A DNA stretch of 6,359 bases from positions 1-6,359 of the forward strand of contig QHPZ01000025.1 of assembly GCA_003219225.1 (NCBI GenBank), given 5' to 3'. The translations under genes were made by a program, and so were the position numbers. The DNA comes from Verrucomicrobiota bacterium. GTDB lineage: Bacteria > Verrucomicrobiota > Verrucomicrobiia > Chthoniobacterales > UBA10450. Each line of letters starts with the position of its first letter. The stretch's first letter is position 1. Below the pieces are notes generated by a model. It did no database searches, had not been told where the DNA came from, and saw only the letters and a list, made by a program, of their open reading frames with translations. Positions 1 through 4,732 of the stretch are shown here, one piece after another.

Positions 1-1970
1 ATTTTGAGGTTGTGGCAAACTTTCAGATAACGCGAGCCACCGAGACTGTAGCCGCGATCGCTGACCGCGGCGCCGGGGTCAGCGACCCCGGCTACAGCGC
101 CGACGAGAATAATCACGTCCCCTTCGTTTTTGAACCATTGCGTCGTAACATGCTCCTCTTTGTCGATGAGACCGACCATTCCGATGGTTGGGGTCGGATC
201 AACCACGCCGGCCGGGCTCTCATTATATAAAGAGACGTTGCCCCCCGTCACCGGTGTGCCGAAGGCGCGGCAGGCCTCGGCGATGCCTTCGACCGCTTCG
301 CGAAGTTGCCAGAAATTTTCCGGCTTATAGGGATTGCCGAAGTTCAAATTGTCAGTCACGGCGAGCGGCCGCGCGCCCGAGCAGGTGAGGTTGCGCGCGG
401 CTTCGGCGACGGCAATTTTTGCGCCTTCGCGCGGGTCGAGCGCGCAATAGAGCGAATTGCAGTCGCTAGTGGCGGCCAAAATTTTGTTGGCATCGCGGAC
501 GAAATAGACGGCGGCATCCGAGCCCGGCTTCACCAATGTGCCGGTGCGCACCGTGTGATCATATTGGCGATACACCCAGTTTTTGGAAGCAATCGTCGGG
601 TCGCGCAGTAGTTGCCGCAACGATTCAACCACAGAGGACACGGAGCCCACGGAGATTGTTTTTAGTGCCTCCGTGTCCTCCGTGATCTCTGTGGTGGGTT
701 TTCTGGCGTCTCTCGAATACAGCGGCGCTTCTTCGGCGAGCGGTTTAGCCGGAATTTCCGCGGCGATGGTGCCGTCGTTGCGCACGCGCATGATGCCGTC
801 ACCGGTGACGCGGCCGATCTCGGCGCAGGGCACGTCCCATTTGTCGAAAATTTCGCGGACGAGATTTTCTTTGCCGCGTTTGGCGATGATGAGCATGCGC
901 TCCTGCGATTCGCTCAACATGATTTCATAAGCCGTCATGCCCGGCTCGCGCTTAGGCACTTTGCTCAAGTCGATCTCGATGCCACTGCCGCCGCGGCTGG
1001 CTGTTTCGCATGTCGAACACGTGAGGCCGGCCGCGCCCATGTCCTGGATTCCAGCGACAGCATCATGGGCGAGGAGTTCCAGGCACGCTTCGAGGAGGAG
1101 TTTTTCCTTGAACGGGTCGCCGACCTGGACTGCCGGGCGATCGGCTTTCGATTGCTCGGTCAGTTCGCGCGACGCGAACGCCGCACCGGCCAAACCATCA
1201 CGGCCGGTCTCCGCACCGACATAAAAAACCGGGTTGCCGATGCCCTTTGCCGTGCCGCGCGCGAGTTGATCGTGACGCAAGACGCCGAGACAAAAAACAT
1301 TTACGAGCGGATTTCCCTCGAAACTCTCATCAAAATAAATTTCGCCGCCGATGGTGGGAACACCGACACAGTTGCCGTAATGGGCGATGCCCGAGACGAC
1401 GCCGGTAAAAAGTCGGCGATTCGCTGCGATGTGTGATTGTTCGCCACGGCGAATCCGTCCGTCGGCGGATCGATCTTCTGGAGAGCGGCGCGCCGTCAGC
1501 GCCTTTGAATTTTGGGACACGACGGCGCGTGTCCCACCATTTGTTATCGGCCCAAAGCGCAGTGAGTTGAGACAAAACTCGGGGCGTGCGCCCATGGTGA
1601 AAATGTCGCGGATGATTCCGCCGACCCCGGTCGCGGCGCCTTGGAAGGGCTCGATCGCGCTCGGGTGATTATGGCTCTCGATCTTAAAAGCGATTGCCCA
1701 GCCGTCGCCGATATCGACCACACCGGCATTCTCTTCGCCCGCCTTGACCAGAATGTTCGGACCGGACGTGGGAAGTTTTTTTAATTCGCGCCGGGAATTT
1801 TTGTAGGAGCAATGCTCGCTCCACATCACGGAGAAGATTCCCAGCTCAGTGAAGTTCGGCTCACGACCGAGAATTTTCTTTATCCGCGCGAATTCCTCCG
1901 ACGTAAGCCCGTGCTGTGCCACAACTTTTGGCGTAACACCCGGACCAACAGTGGGCGCTGGACTGGTCAT
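1..1970 (-). CDS. purL: Phosphoribosylformylglycinamidine synthase, large subunit (PurL), 3' end outside the window
   Basis: PurL catalyses the ATP-dependent conversion of FGAR to FGAM in cytosolic de novo purine synthesis, normally with PurS and PurQ. I translated the minus strand codon by codon from the ATG at 1970-1968 and found no stop to the left edge (about 656 codons). Hallmarks in order: FARIKKILGREPNFTELGIF (27-46), WSEHCSYK (50-57, with the conserved His53), SHNHPSAIEPFQGAATG (99-115, the nucleotide-binding signature), HYGNCVGVPTIGGE, VQVGDPF, GIQDMGAAGL, MLSESQERM, PTIASKNWVYRQYD and AVTDNLNFGNP. The stand-alone small PurL is usually about 740 residues, so roughly the last quarter is missing here. 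The start is supported by a GAGGTG ribosome binding site just upstream. Oddities: three unrelated palindromic elements lie inside the frame (residues about 145-177, 426-448 and 625-642) without breaking it. The core PurL motifs are intact, so it is probably functional. Identification is very secure. Confidence 0.97.
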   Translation of the reverse strand, partial: MTSPAPTVGPGVTPKVVAQHGLTSEEFARIKKILGREPNFTELGIFSVMWSEHCSYKNSRRELKKLPTSGPNILVKAGEENAGVVDIGDGWAIAFKIESHNHPSAIEPFQGAATGVGGIIRDIFTMGARPEFCLNSLRFGPITNGGTRAVVSQNSKALTARRSPEDRSADGRIRRGEQSHIAANRRLFTGVVSGIAHYGNCVGVPTIGGEIYFDESFEGNPLVNVFCLGVLRHDQLARGTAKGIGNPVFYVGAETGRDGLAGAAFASRELTEQSKADRPAVQVGDPFKEKLLLEACLELLAHDAVAGIQDMGAAGLTCSTCETASRGGSGIEIDLSKVPKREPGMTAYEIMLSESQERMLIIAKRGKENLVREIFDKWDVPCAEIGRVTGDGIMRVRNDGTIAAEIPAKPLAEEAPLYSRDARKPTTEITEDTEALKTISVGSVSSVVESLRQLLRDPTIASKNWVYRQYDHTVRTGTLVKPGSDAAVYFVRDANKILAATSDCNSLYCALDPREGAKIAVAEAARNLTCSGARPLAVTDNLNFGNPYKPENFWQLREAVEGIAEACRAFGTPVTGGNVSLYNESPAGVVDPTPTIGMVGLIDKEEHVTTQWFKNEGDVIILVGAVAGVADPGAAVSDRGYSLGGSRYLKVCHNLK
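46..97. repeat. 52-bp near-perfect palindrome inside purL (REP-like, GGTC-nnn-GACC type)
   Basis: The two 26-bp arms (46-71 and 72-97) are complementary except at three positions, and the ends read CTGTAG and CTACAG. Each half contains its own small hairpin, for example GGGGTC-AGC-GACCCC at 75-89. On the minus strand it codes for about 18 Ala/Gly/Val/Asp-rich residues, placed between GDVIILVG and LGGSRYLKV. From family knowledge I expect a shorter join there, so this looks like an insertion that kept the purL frame. Confidence 0.85.
628..695. repeat. 68-bp inverted repeat with CACGGAG units inside purL
   Basis: The arms 628-654 and 669-695 (27 nt each) are complementary at 23 of 27 positions around a 14-nt loop. 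Each arm carries CACGGAG twice at a 9-nt period, after ACCACAGAG. Read as protein, the element gives TTEITEDTEALKT-like text on the minus strand and TTEDTEPTE on the plus strand. Such Thr-Glu-Asp strings are, as far as I remember, typical of an abundant dispersed bacterial palindrome. In PurL it lies in the variable linker between LAEEAPLY and DPTIASK. The linker is about as long as I recall it in Bacillus subtilis PurL, so the repeat may have replaced linker sequence rather than lengthened it. Confidence 0.85.
1440..1540. repeat. Compound hairpin element inside purL
   Basis: About 100 bp with several dyads: TTCGCC-AC-GGCGAA at 1440-1453, the palindrome CGGCGCGCCG at 1486-1495, and a 9-bp stem TGGGACACG/CGTGTCCCA with a 6-nt loop at 1513-1536. 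It encodes PurL residues about 145-177, a basic, unconserved stretch between LRFGPIT and EQSHIAANRRLF. PurL proteins I know have a much shorter join here, so most of it is probably inserted. The outer limits are estimates, and the sequence is unlike the other two palindromes in this gene. Confidence 0.65.
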
Positions 1971-2150
1971 CGGCACCTCACGTTAGCGAATCGGCGGACG
2001 GACTCAATCAGACAAACAGGAAATTGGCTTCGATAGCGCCATCATTAATGAAGAAGATGATCGTCAGCTTCCCCGCTAACGGGGGGAGAAATTGTCCGAC
2101 CCGCGATACAGACGCAGGCAACTCGCCCCATTAATCACGTGGTCGTTGTC
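1971..2150. promoter_or_regulatory. purL leader and intergenic region
   Basis: The purL ribosome binding site (GAGGTG on the minus strand, about 1974-1979) is in the conserved block CTCACGTTAG (plus strand, about 1977-1986). That block also lies upstream of the second purL start near 3112-3121. A small hairpin with stem CCCCG/CGGGG and loop CTAA is at 2071-2084. It has no T-run on either side, so I do not call it a terminator. I could not identify promoter boxes with confidence, and I see no gene in this stretch. Confidence 0.4.
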
Positions 2151-2180
2151 GAGTGAGTCTGCGCGGCATAGGATGTTATC
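2108..2180 (+). repeat. Imperfect direct repeat, copy 1 (upstream of the kinase gene)
   Basis: The strongest part is 2151-2174 (GAGTGAGTCTGC then GCGGCATAGGAT), which matches 2837-2860 at 21 of 24 positions. All three differences are G/C exchanges. Weaker matches extend outward: GCAGGCAACT near 2115 corresponds to 2777-2786, and a TTAAT block lies between. The kinase start codon at 2184 follows this copy directly, and its likely ribosome binding site (AGGA, 2170-2173) is inside the repeat. Confidence 0.6.
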
Positions 2181-2183
2181 AAT

Positions 2184-2948
2184 ATGGTCTTTTTCGTAAC
2201 CGGGGCCGGCGGATCAGGGAAAACCGCGTGTATGCGGCATCTGCGTCGGTTACTGCCTCAAGTCGTACTCCATGACTTTGATGAAGTCGGAGGCCCGCGT
2301 CCCGCAGGGACTGTATGGCGACAGCAATCGACTGAATATTGGTTGCAGCAGGCGCTGGTTCATCAGGCGGAAGGGCACGATACGATGATCTGTGGAGGGG
2401 CATTGATCGGGGAAATTCTGGCCTGTCCTTCTGCGCCTAAAGTCAATGGGATCTCAATCTGTTTGCTCGATTGTGCAGATGTGGTTCGCATTGATCGTCT
2501 CCGAGCGTGTGGGCGCCGTGGCGCCGTTCAAGAGATGCTTAATTGGGCCGCGTGGCTGCGGTTGCACGCGGTGGATCCACAGTGGTGTCCGGATATCATT
2601 CAAAGGGAAAGCGCTCCCGAGATGCAGTGGCGACGGTGGGAGACATGGCAACGTGGGGATCCCCGCTGGCAGGTCTGGGTGTTGGACACGACGACGATCT
2701 CCCCGGAGCAAGTAGCGAAACAGGTCGCCTGCTGGGTGCATAAACAGCAAGCAGCGCACGCGCACGCCAAAGAACGGCAGGCAACTTCGTGCTCGAACGT
2801 TAATGGAGAAGTTTGTGGCGAGAGCGGGTCCTTGGAGAGTGACTCTGCCCGCCATAGGATATCGCCGACCAAAGCCGTTCCGCGACTCCTGCGATTTTTG
2901 GGCAGGATATCGCGCGGCGATATTCGAACTTTCTTCGAACTTTTGTAG
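2184..2948 (+). CDS. Small P-loop NTPase / kinase-like protein
   Basis: The start region MVFFVTGAGGSGKTACMRHL has a Walker A P-loop (GAGGSGKT, residues 7-14) after a beta strand, as in small nucleotide or metabolite kinases. Other kinase-like segments follow: HDFDEVGGP (about 30-38), WRQQSTEYWLQQAL, a strand ending CLLDCADVVRIDRLRACG, and a Trp-rich C-terminal part (WRRWETWQRGDPRWQVWVLD). I recognise this as an uncharacterised P-loop family resembling shikimate or adenylate kinases; the substrate cannot be inferred. AGGA at 2170-2173, 10 nt before the ATG, is an acceptable ribosome binding site. The recognisable domain ends near residue 195, and the last ~55 residues lie over the second direct repeat and antisense to the purL fragment. 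That tail is probably not ancestral: the original stop may have been lost. Divergent to purL; possibly acquired horizontally. Confidence 0.75.
   Translation: MVFFVTGAGGSGKTACMRHLRRLLPQVVLHDFDEVGGPRPAGTVWRQQSTEYWLQQALVHQAEGHDTMICGGALIGEILACPSAPKVNGISICLLDCADVVRIDRLRACGRRGAVQEMLNWAAWLRLHAVDPQWCPDIIQRESAPEMQWRRWETWQRGDPRWQVWVLDTTTISPEQVAKQVACWVHKQQAAHAHAKERQATSCSNVNGEVCGESGSLESDSARHRISPTKAVPRLLRFLGRISRGDIRTFFELL
2777..2862 (+). repeat. Imperfect direct repeat, copy 2 (end of the kinase gene)
   Basis: This is the partner of the repeat at 2108-2180: GCAGGCAACT at 2777-2786, a TTAAT block, then 2837-2860 with 21 of 24 matches to 2151-2174. It starts about 198 codons into the kinase frame, where kinase-like sequence fades out. 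The two copies therefore bracket the gene quite exactly. The middle parts align poorly, so copy 2 is somewhat longer than copy 1. Confidence 0.55.
2907..2923. repeat. Perfect 7-bp hairpin at the broken end of the purL fragment
   Basis: ATATCGC (2907-2913) pairs with GCGATAT (2917-2923) around a GCG loop. GGATATCGC also occurs as a direct repeat near 2857. The hairpin lies just beyond the point where the purL fragment loses similarity to PurL, so it may mark a recombination junction. Confidence 0.4.
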
Positions 2949-3106
2949 AAGCAGTGCTCGCTCCACGTGACCGAGAAGATTCCCAGCTCAGTGAAGTTCG
3001 GCTCACGACCGGGAATTTTTTTTATCCGCGCGAATTCCTCCGCAGTGAGGCCGTGATCTTTAACGAGTTGCGGAGTGACGGCCGGATCGGCTGCAGGGTT
3101 TGGCAT
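2930..3106 (-). pseudogene. Truncated second purL 5' end (about 59 codons)
   Basis: Reading the minus strand from the ATG at 3106-3104 gives a PurL N-terminus. It includes TPQLVKDHGLTAEEFARIKK, then GREPNFTELGIFSV and WSEHCFYKSSKK. After that the match to PurL ends abruptly and the frame runs on only as shadow sequence antisense to the kinase gene. Some invariant positions are altered compared with the intact copy: Leu to Pro after IKKI, Met to Thr before WSEHC, and Ser to Phe after it. The upstream GAGG of the intact gene is GAGC here, weakening the ribosome binding site. It cannot encode an active enzyme, so I call it a remnant of a native or donor purL left by recombination. A short leader peptide is possible but unsupported. 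Confidence 0.85.
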
Positions 3107-3202
3107 CAGCAGCTCACGTTAGGCGACGCGCGAGCAGACTCAAACGAGGATTGCCCCTTGCGAAGTTCGAATAGATGAGCGGCCGCTGGTGTCGAAGATT
3201 AG

Positions 3203-3209
3203 AAGGAGG
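3203..3209 (+). promoter_or_regulatory. Strong ribosome binding site of the first secreted protein
   Basis: AAGGAGG (3203-3209) is a near-ideal Shine-Dalgarno sequence 7 nt before the ATG at 3217. It fixes that start over the in-frame alternative near 3175, which would put extra residues before the signal peptide. Confidence 0.8.
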
Positions 3210-3216
3210 TAAAAAC

Positions 3217-3534
3217 ATGAAACGAATCATATTAAGCGTCGCGTGCGCATTGATCGCGCCGCTGGTTTTTGCACAAACCACCACCACCACCACCACCGAG
3301 ACGTCGAGCACTCGGGGCACGGTGACGACTTACGAGCCCGGCAAGCGGATCGTTGTTCGCACGGAAAAAGATGAGAACCCGATCAGCTACGTTCTCGGTA
3401 AGACCGTTCATTACGTGAATAAAGCCGGCAAGACAATCGATCGGCATCTGATCAAACCCGGCACGCGGGTGGTTGTCTATGGCGCCCAAGGCCGCGTCCA
3501 TGATGCGGAGCGGGTTGTTGTCGACCAGGATTGA
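3217..3534 (+). CDS. Small exported Thr-rich protein, paralogue 1
   Basis: A 105-residue protein of unknown function. MKRIILSVACALIAPLVFAQ is a classic Sec signal peptide, with cleavage likely after VFA. A run of seven Thr follows, encoded by seven perfect ACC codons (3277-3297). After that comes a compact domain of alternating hydrophobic strands (GTVTTYEPGKRIVVR, SYVLGKTVHYVNKAGKTI, TRVVVYG, AERVVVDQD), which suggests a small beta-barrel or sandwich. I see no catalytic motif, no lipobox Cys and no transmembrane segment beyond the signal. It is probably periplasmic or secreted, and the Thr stretch may be a flexible or glycosylated linker. It is a tandem paralogue of the gene at 3651 and lies 110 bp downstream of the purL remnant's start, on the opposite strand. 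Confidence 0.85.
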   Translation: MKRIILSVACALIAPLVFAQTTTTTTTETSSTRGTVTTYEPGKRIVVRTEKDENPISYVLGKTVHYVNKAGKTIDRHLIKPGTRVVVYGAQGRVHDAERVVVDQD

Positions 3535-3544
3535 TTAATCCACG

Positions 3545-3560
3545 AGCGCTCAATAGCGCT
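3545..3560. repeat. Small hairpin between the two paralogues
   Basis: AGCGCT (3545-3550) is repeated at 3555-3560 around CAAT. As AGCGCT is self-complementary, this forms a 6-bp stem just after the stop codon at 3534. No T-run follows, so it is at most a weak terminator or an RNA-processing hairpin. The rest of 3535-3650 shows nothing else clear. Confidence 0.35.
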
Positions 3561-3650
3561 ACACTGGTCGAATATTTCGGTGCCTCTGCCAGTCCAATGA
3601 GTTAACGCGCACTCACTCGAGTTGCGCACAGACAAACCAACGGAGGAAAC

Positions 3651-4013
3651 ATGAAACGAACCATTGCTAGCTTGGCTTGTGCGTTGATCGCGCCTTTGGC
3701 GTTTGCGCAAACAAGCACGACAACGACTGAGACGACGCAGACAAATCCCACCACAACGACCGGGAGCACCACCACCACCGAGACGAGCAAAACGTATACG
3801 GCGGGGACGGTGACAACCTACACCCCGGGCAAAACAATCGTGGTCCGCAGCACGGAAGGTCCGGTGAGCTTTGCTCTCGGCACGGCCGCGAACATCATCG
3901 ATGCCGCGGGTAAAGTGGTGACGGCGCCAATTCGCGCCGGTCAGAAAGTGCGCGTGTATTACACGGGCACCGGCGACACTCGTGTGGTTGAACGCGTGAT
4001 TGTCGAAGAATAA
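3651..4013 (+). CDS. Small exported Thr-rich protein, paralogue 2
   Basis: A 120-residue protein, clearly related to the one before it. The signal peptide MKRTIASLACALIAPLAFAQ differs at only a few positions, and the TAGTVTTYTPGKTIVVRS block and the closing RVVERVIVEE match the counterparts in paralogue 1. The Thr-rich linker is about 30 residues, longer than in paralogue 1, and is encoded by mixed Thr codons with one short ACC run near 3768-3779. A ribosome binding site, GGAGG (3641-3645), precedes the ATG. The same strand, the 116-bp gap and the homology indicate tandem duplication and probably co-expression. An intrinsic terminator follows at 4073. Function unknown; most likely an envelope or secreted protein. 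Confidence 0.87.
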   Translation: MKRTIASLACALIAPLAFAQTSTTTTETTQTNPTTTTGSTTTTETSKTYTAGTVTTYTPGKTIVVRSTEGPVSFALGTAANIIDAAGKVVTAPIRAGQKVRVYYTGTGDTRVVERVIVEE

Positions 4014-4042
4014 TCGACCGCAGCGATTCAGTTAAAACGTTT

Positions 4043-4064
4043 CTGCCGCCAGTGACGGTGGCAG
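4043..4064. repeat. 8-bp hairpin downstream of paralogue 2
   Basis: CTGCCGCC (4043-4050) pairs with GGTGGCAG (4057-4064), with one G-T pair and a 6-nt loop. It lies between the stop codon of the second paralogue and the terminator, and may add transcript stability. Confidence 0.5.
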
Positions 4065-4072
4065 CTACAATG

Positions 4073-4104
4073 AGCCGCAGGTTCGTTTTGAGCCTGCGGC
4101 TTTT
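4073..4104 (+). terminator. Intrinsic terminator after the secreted-protein pair
   Basis: AGCCGCAGGTTC (4073-4084) pairs with GAGCCTGCGGCT (4090-4101). The 12-bp stem has one G-T pair and a 5-nt loop, followed by TTTCATTTT. The stem is strong and the tail U-rich on the plus strand. It closes the transcription unit of the two paralogues just before the next gene. Confidence 0.8.
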
Positions 4105-4134
4105 CATTTTGCGCGTGTGGAGAAGAATACGGGT

Positions 4135-4607
4135 GTGGACCTCAGTACGATTGCCAATGTCGCGACCGCGCTCACCGTTATTACCGGAGTCGCTTTCGGC
4201 CTGATCGAAGCACAACGATCGCGGCGCGCGCGGCAGGAACGTGCGGCTTACGCGGCGGTCCAGGCGATTTTGTCCCCGGAATGGATGCGATCGATGATCA
4301 CGGTGCACAGTATTCCTGATGGTTCGACCGCAGCGGCCATTGAAGCCGACCCAATTGTGTTGAACGCCGTCCAGTCAGTCGGTGTGACTCTGGAGGGAAT
4401 CGGGTATTCGGTTTACGCGCGAATTGTTCCTTTAAGCGTCGTCGCGGACCTGGTCGGAGGGACGGCGCGCCTCGCCTGGCGAAAATTGCGGCCTTACGTC
4501 GAAGAGGAACGGCGGCGCAGCGGTTCACAGAAAACAAGCGACATTCACCCGGAAAAACCAACCTGGAGACGGGCGCGCACCAAGCCTACGCGGACTGGGA
4601 ACCGTAA
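4135..4607 (+). CDS. Small membrane-anchored protein with an apparent frameshift
   Basis: The N-terminus DLSTIANVATALTVITGVAF is one hydrophobic membrane segment followed by a basic stretch (EAQRSRRARQER). After it comes a mostly helical soluble part (QAILSPEWMRSMITVHSIPD, LNAVQSVGVTLEGIGYSVYA, LAWRKLRPYVEEERRR). This suggests a single-pass inner-membrane protein facing the cytoplasm; I cannot name its function. I prefer the GTG at 4135 because GGAGAAG lies 9 nt upstream; an in-frame GTG at 4117 has no clear site. The frame stays open to 4893, but from about 4557 it becomes Arg-rich shadow sequence and overlaps the aminotransferase start by 161 nt. The neighbouring frame gives a sensible end, KTNLETGAHQAYADWEP, and stops at 4605-4607. 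I therefore infer a lost base or a small out-of-frame deletion near 4530-4557. Confidence 0.6.
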
Positions 4608-4694
4608 GGTGGATCGAGCGCTCCGTCGCTCGATGTTAGTCAGGCGGCGAAGCCGCATTTCTTTTAGCATCGCCCGCGGAGCGGCCGATCCACC
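4608..4694. repeat. 87-bp cruciform-like inverted repeat element
   Basis: The ends GGTGGATCG (4608-4616) and CGATCCACC (4686-4694) are perfect complements. The outer arms of about 31 nt pair at roughly 25 positions with one bulge. In the centre is a second hairpin, GCGGC-GAA-GCCGC (4644-4656). It begins directly after the stop codon at 4605-4607 and ends 38 nt before the aminotransferase ATG. The structure resembles a small non-autonomous repeat; no terminal duplication is visible. Confidence 0.75.
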
Positions 4695-4732
4695 GTTTGC
4701 GTTTCGCGCGCAAATCAGGGAACATTTGCGCA

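Noticed and set aside
583..930. Plus-strand frame containing TTEDTEPTE
   Set aside because: It is antisense to well-conserved PurL motifs; the Thr-Glu-Asp text comes from the palindrome at 628-695.
2071..2084. CCCCG/CGGGG hairpin as a terminator or riboswitch upstream of purL
   Set aside because: No T-run on either strand and no recognisable purine-riboswitch core; the stem is only five pairs.
2600..2930. Open minus-strand frame continuing from the purL remnant through the kinase gene
   Set aside because: PurL similarity ends near 2930; the remainder is antisense to a P-loop gene with clear motifs and has Cys/Arg-rich shadow composition.
3118..3124. GTTAGGC, which fits the core of integron attC sites, near the purL remnant start
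   Set aside because: No matching RYYYAAC partner at a suitable distance and no attC-like fold; the block is explained by the conserved purL leader CTCACGTTAG.
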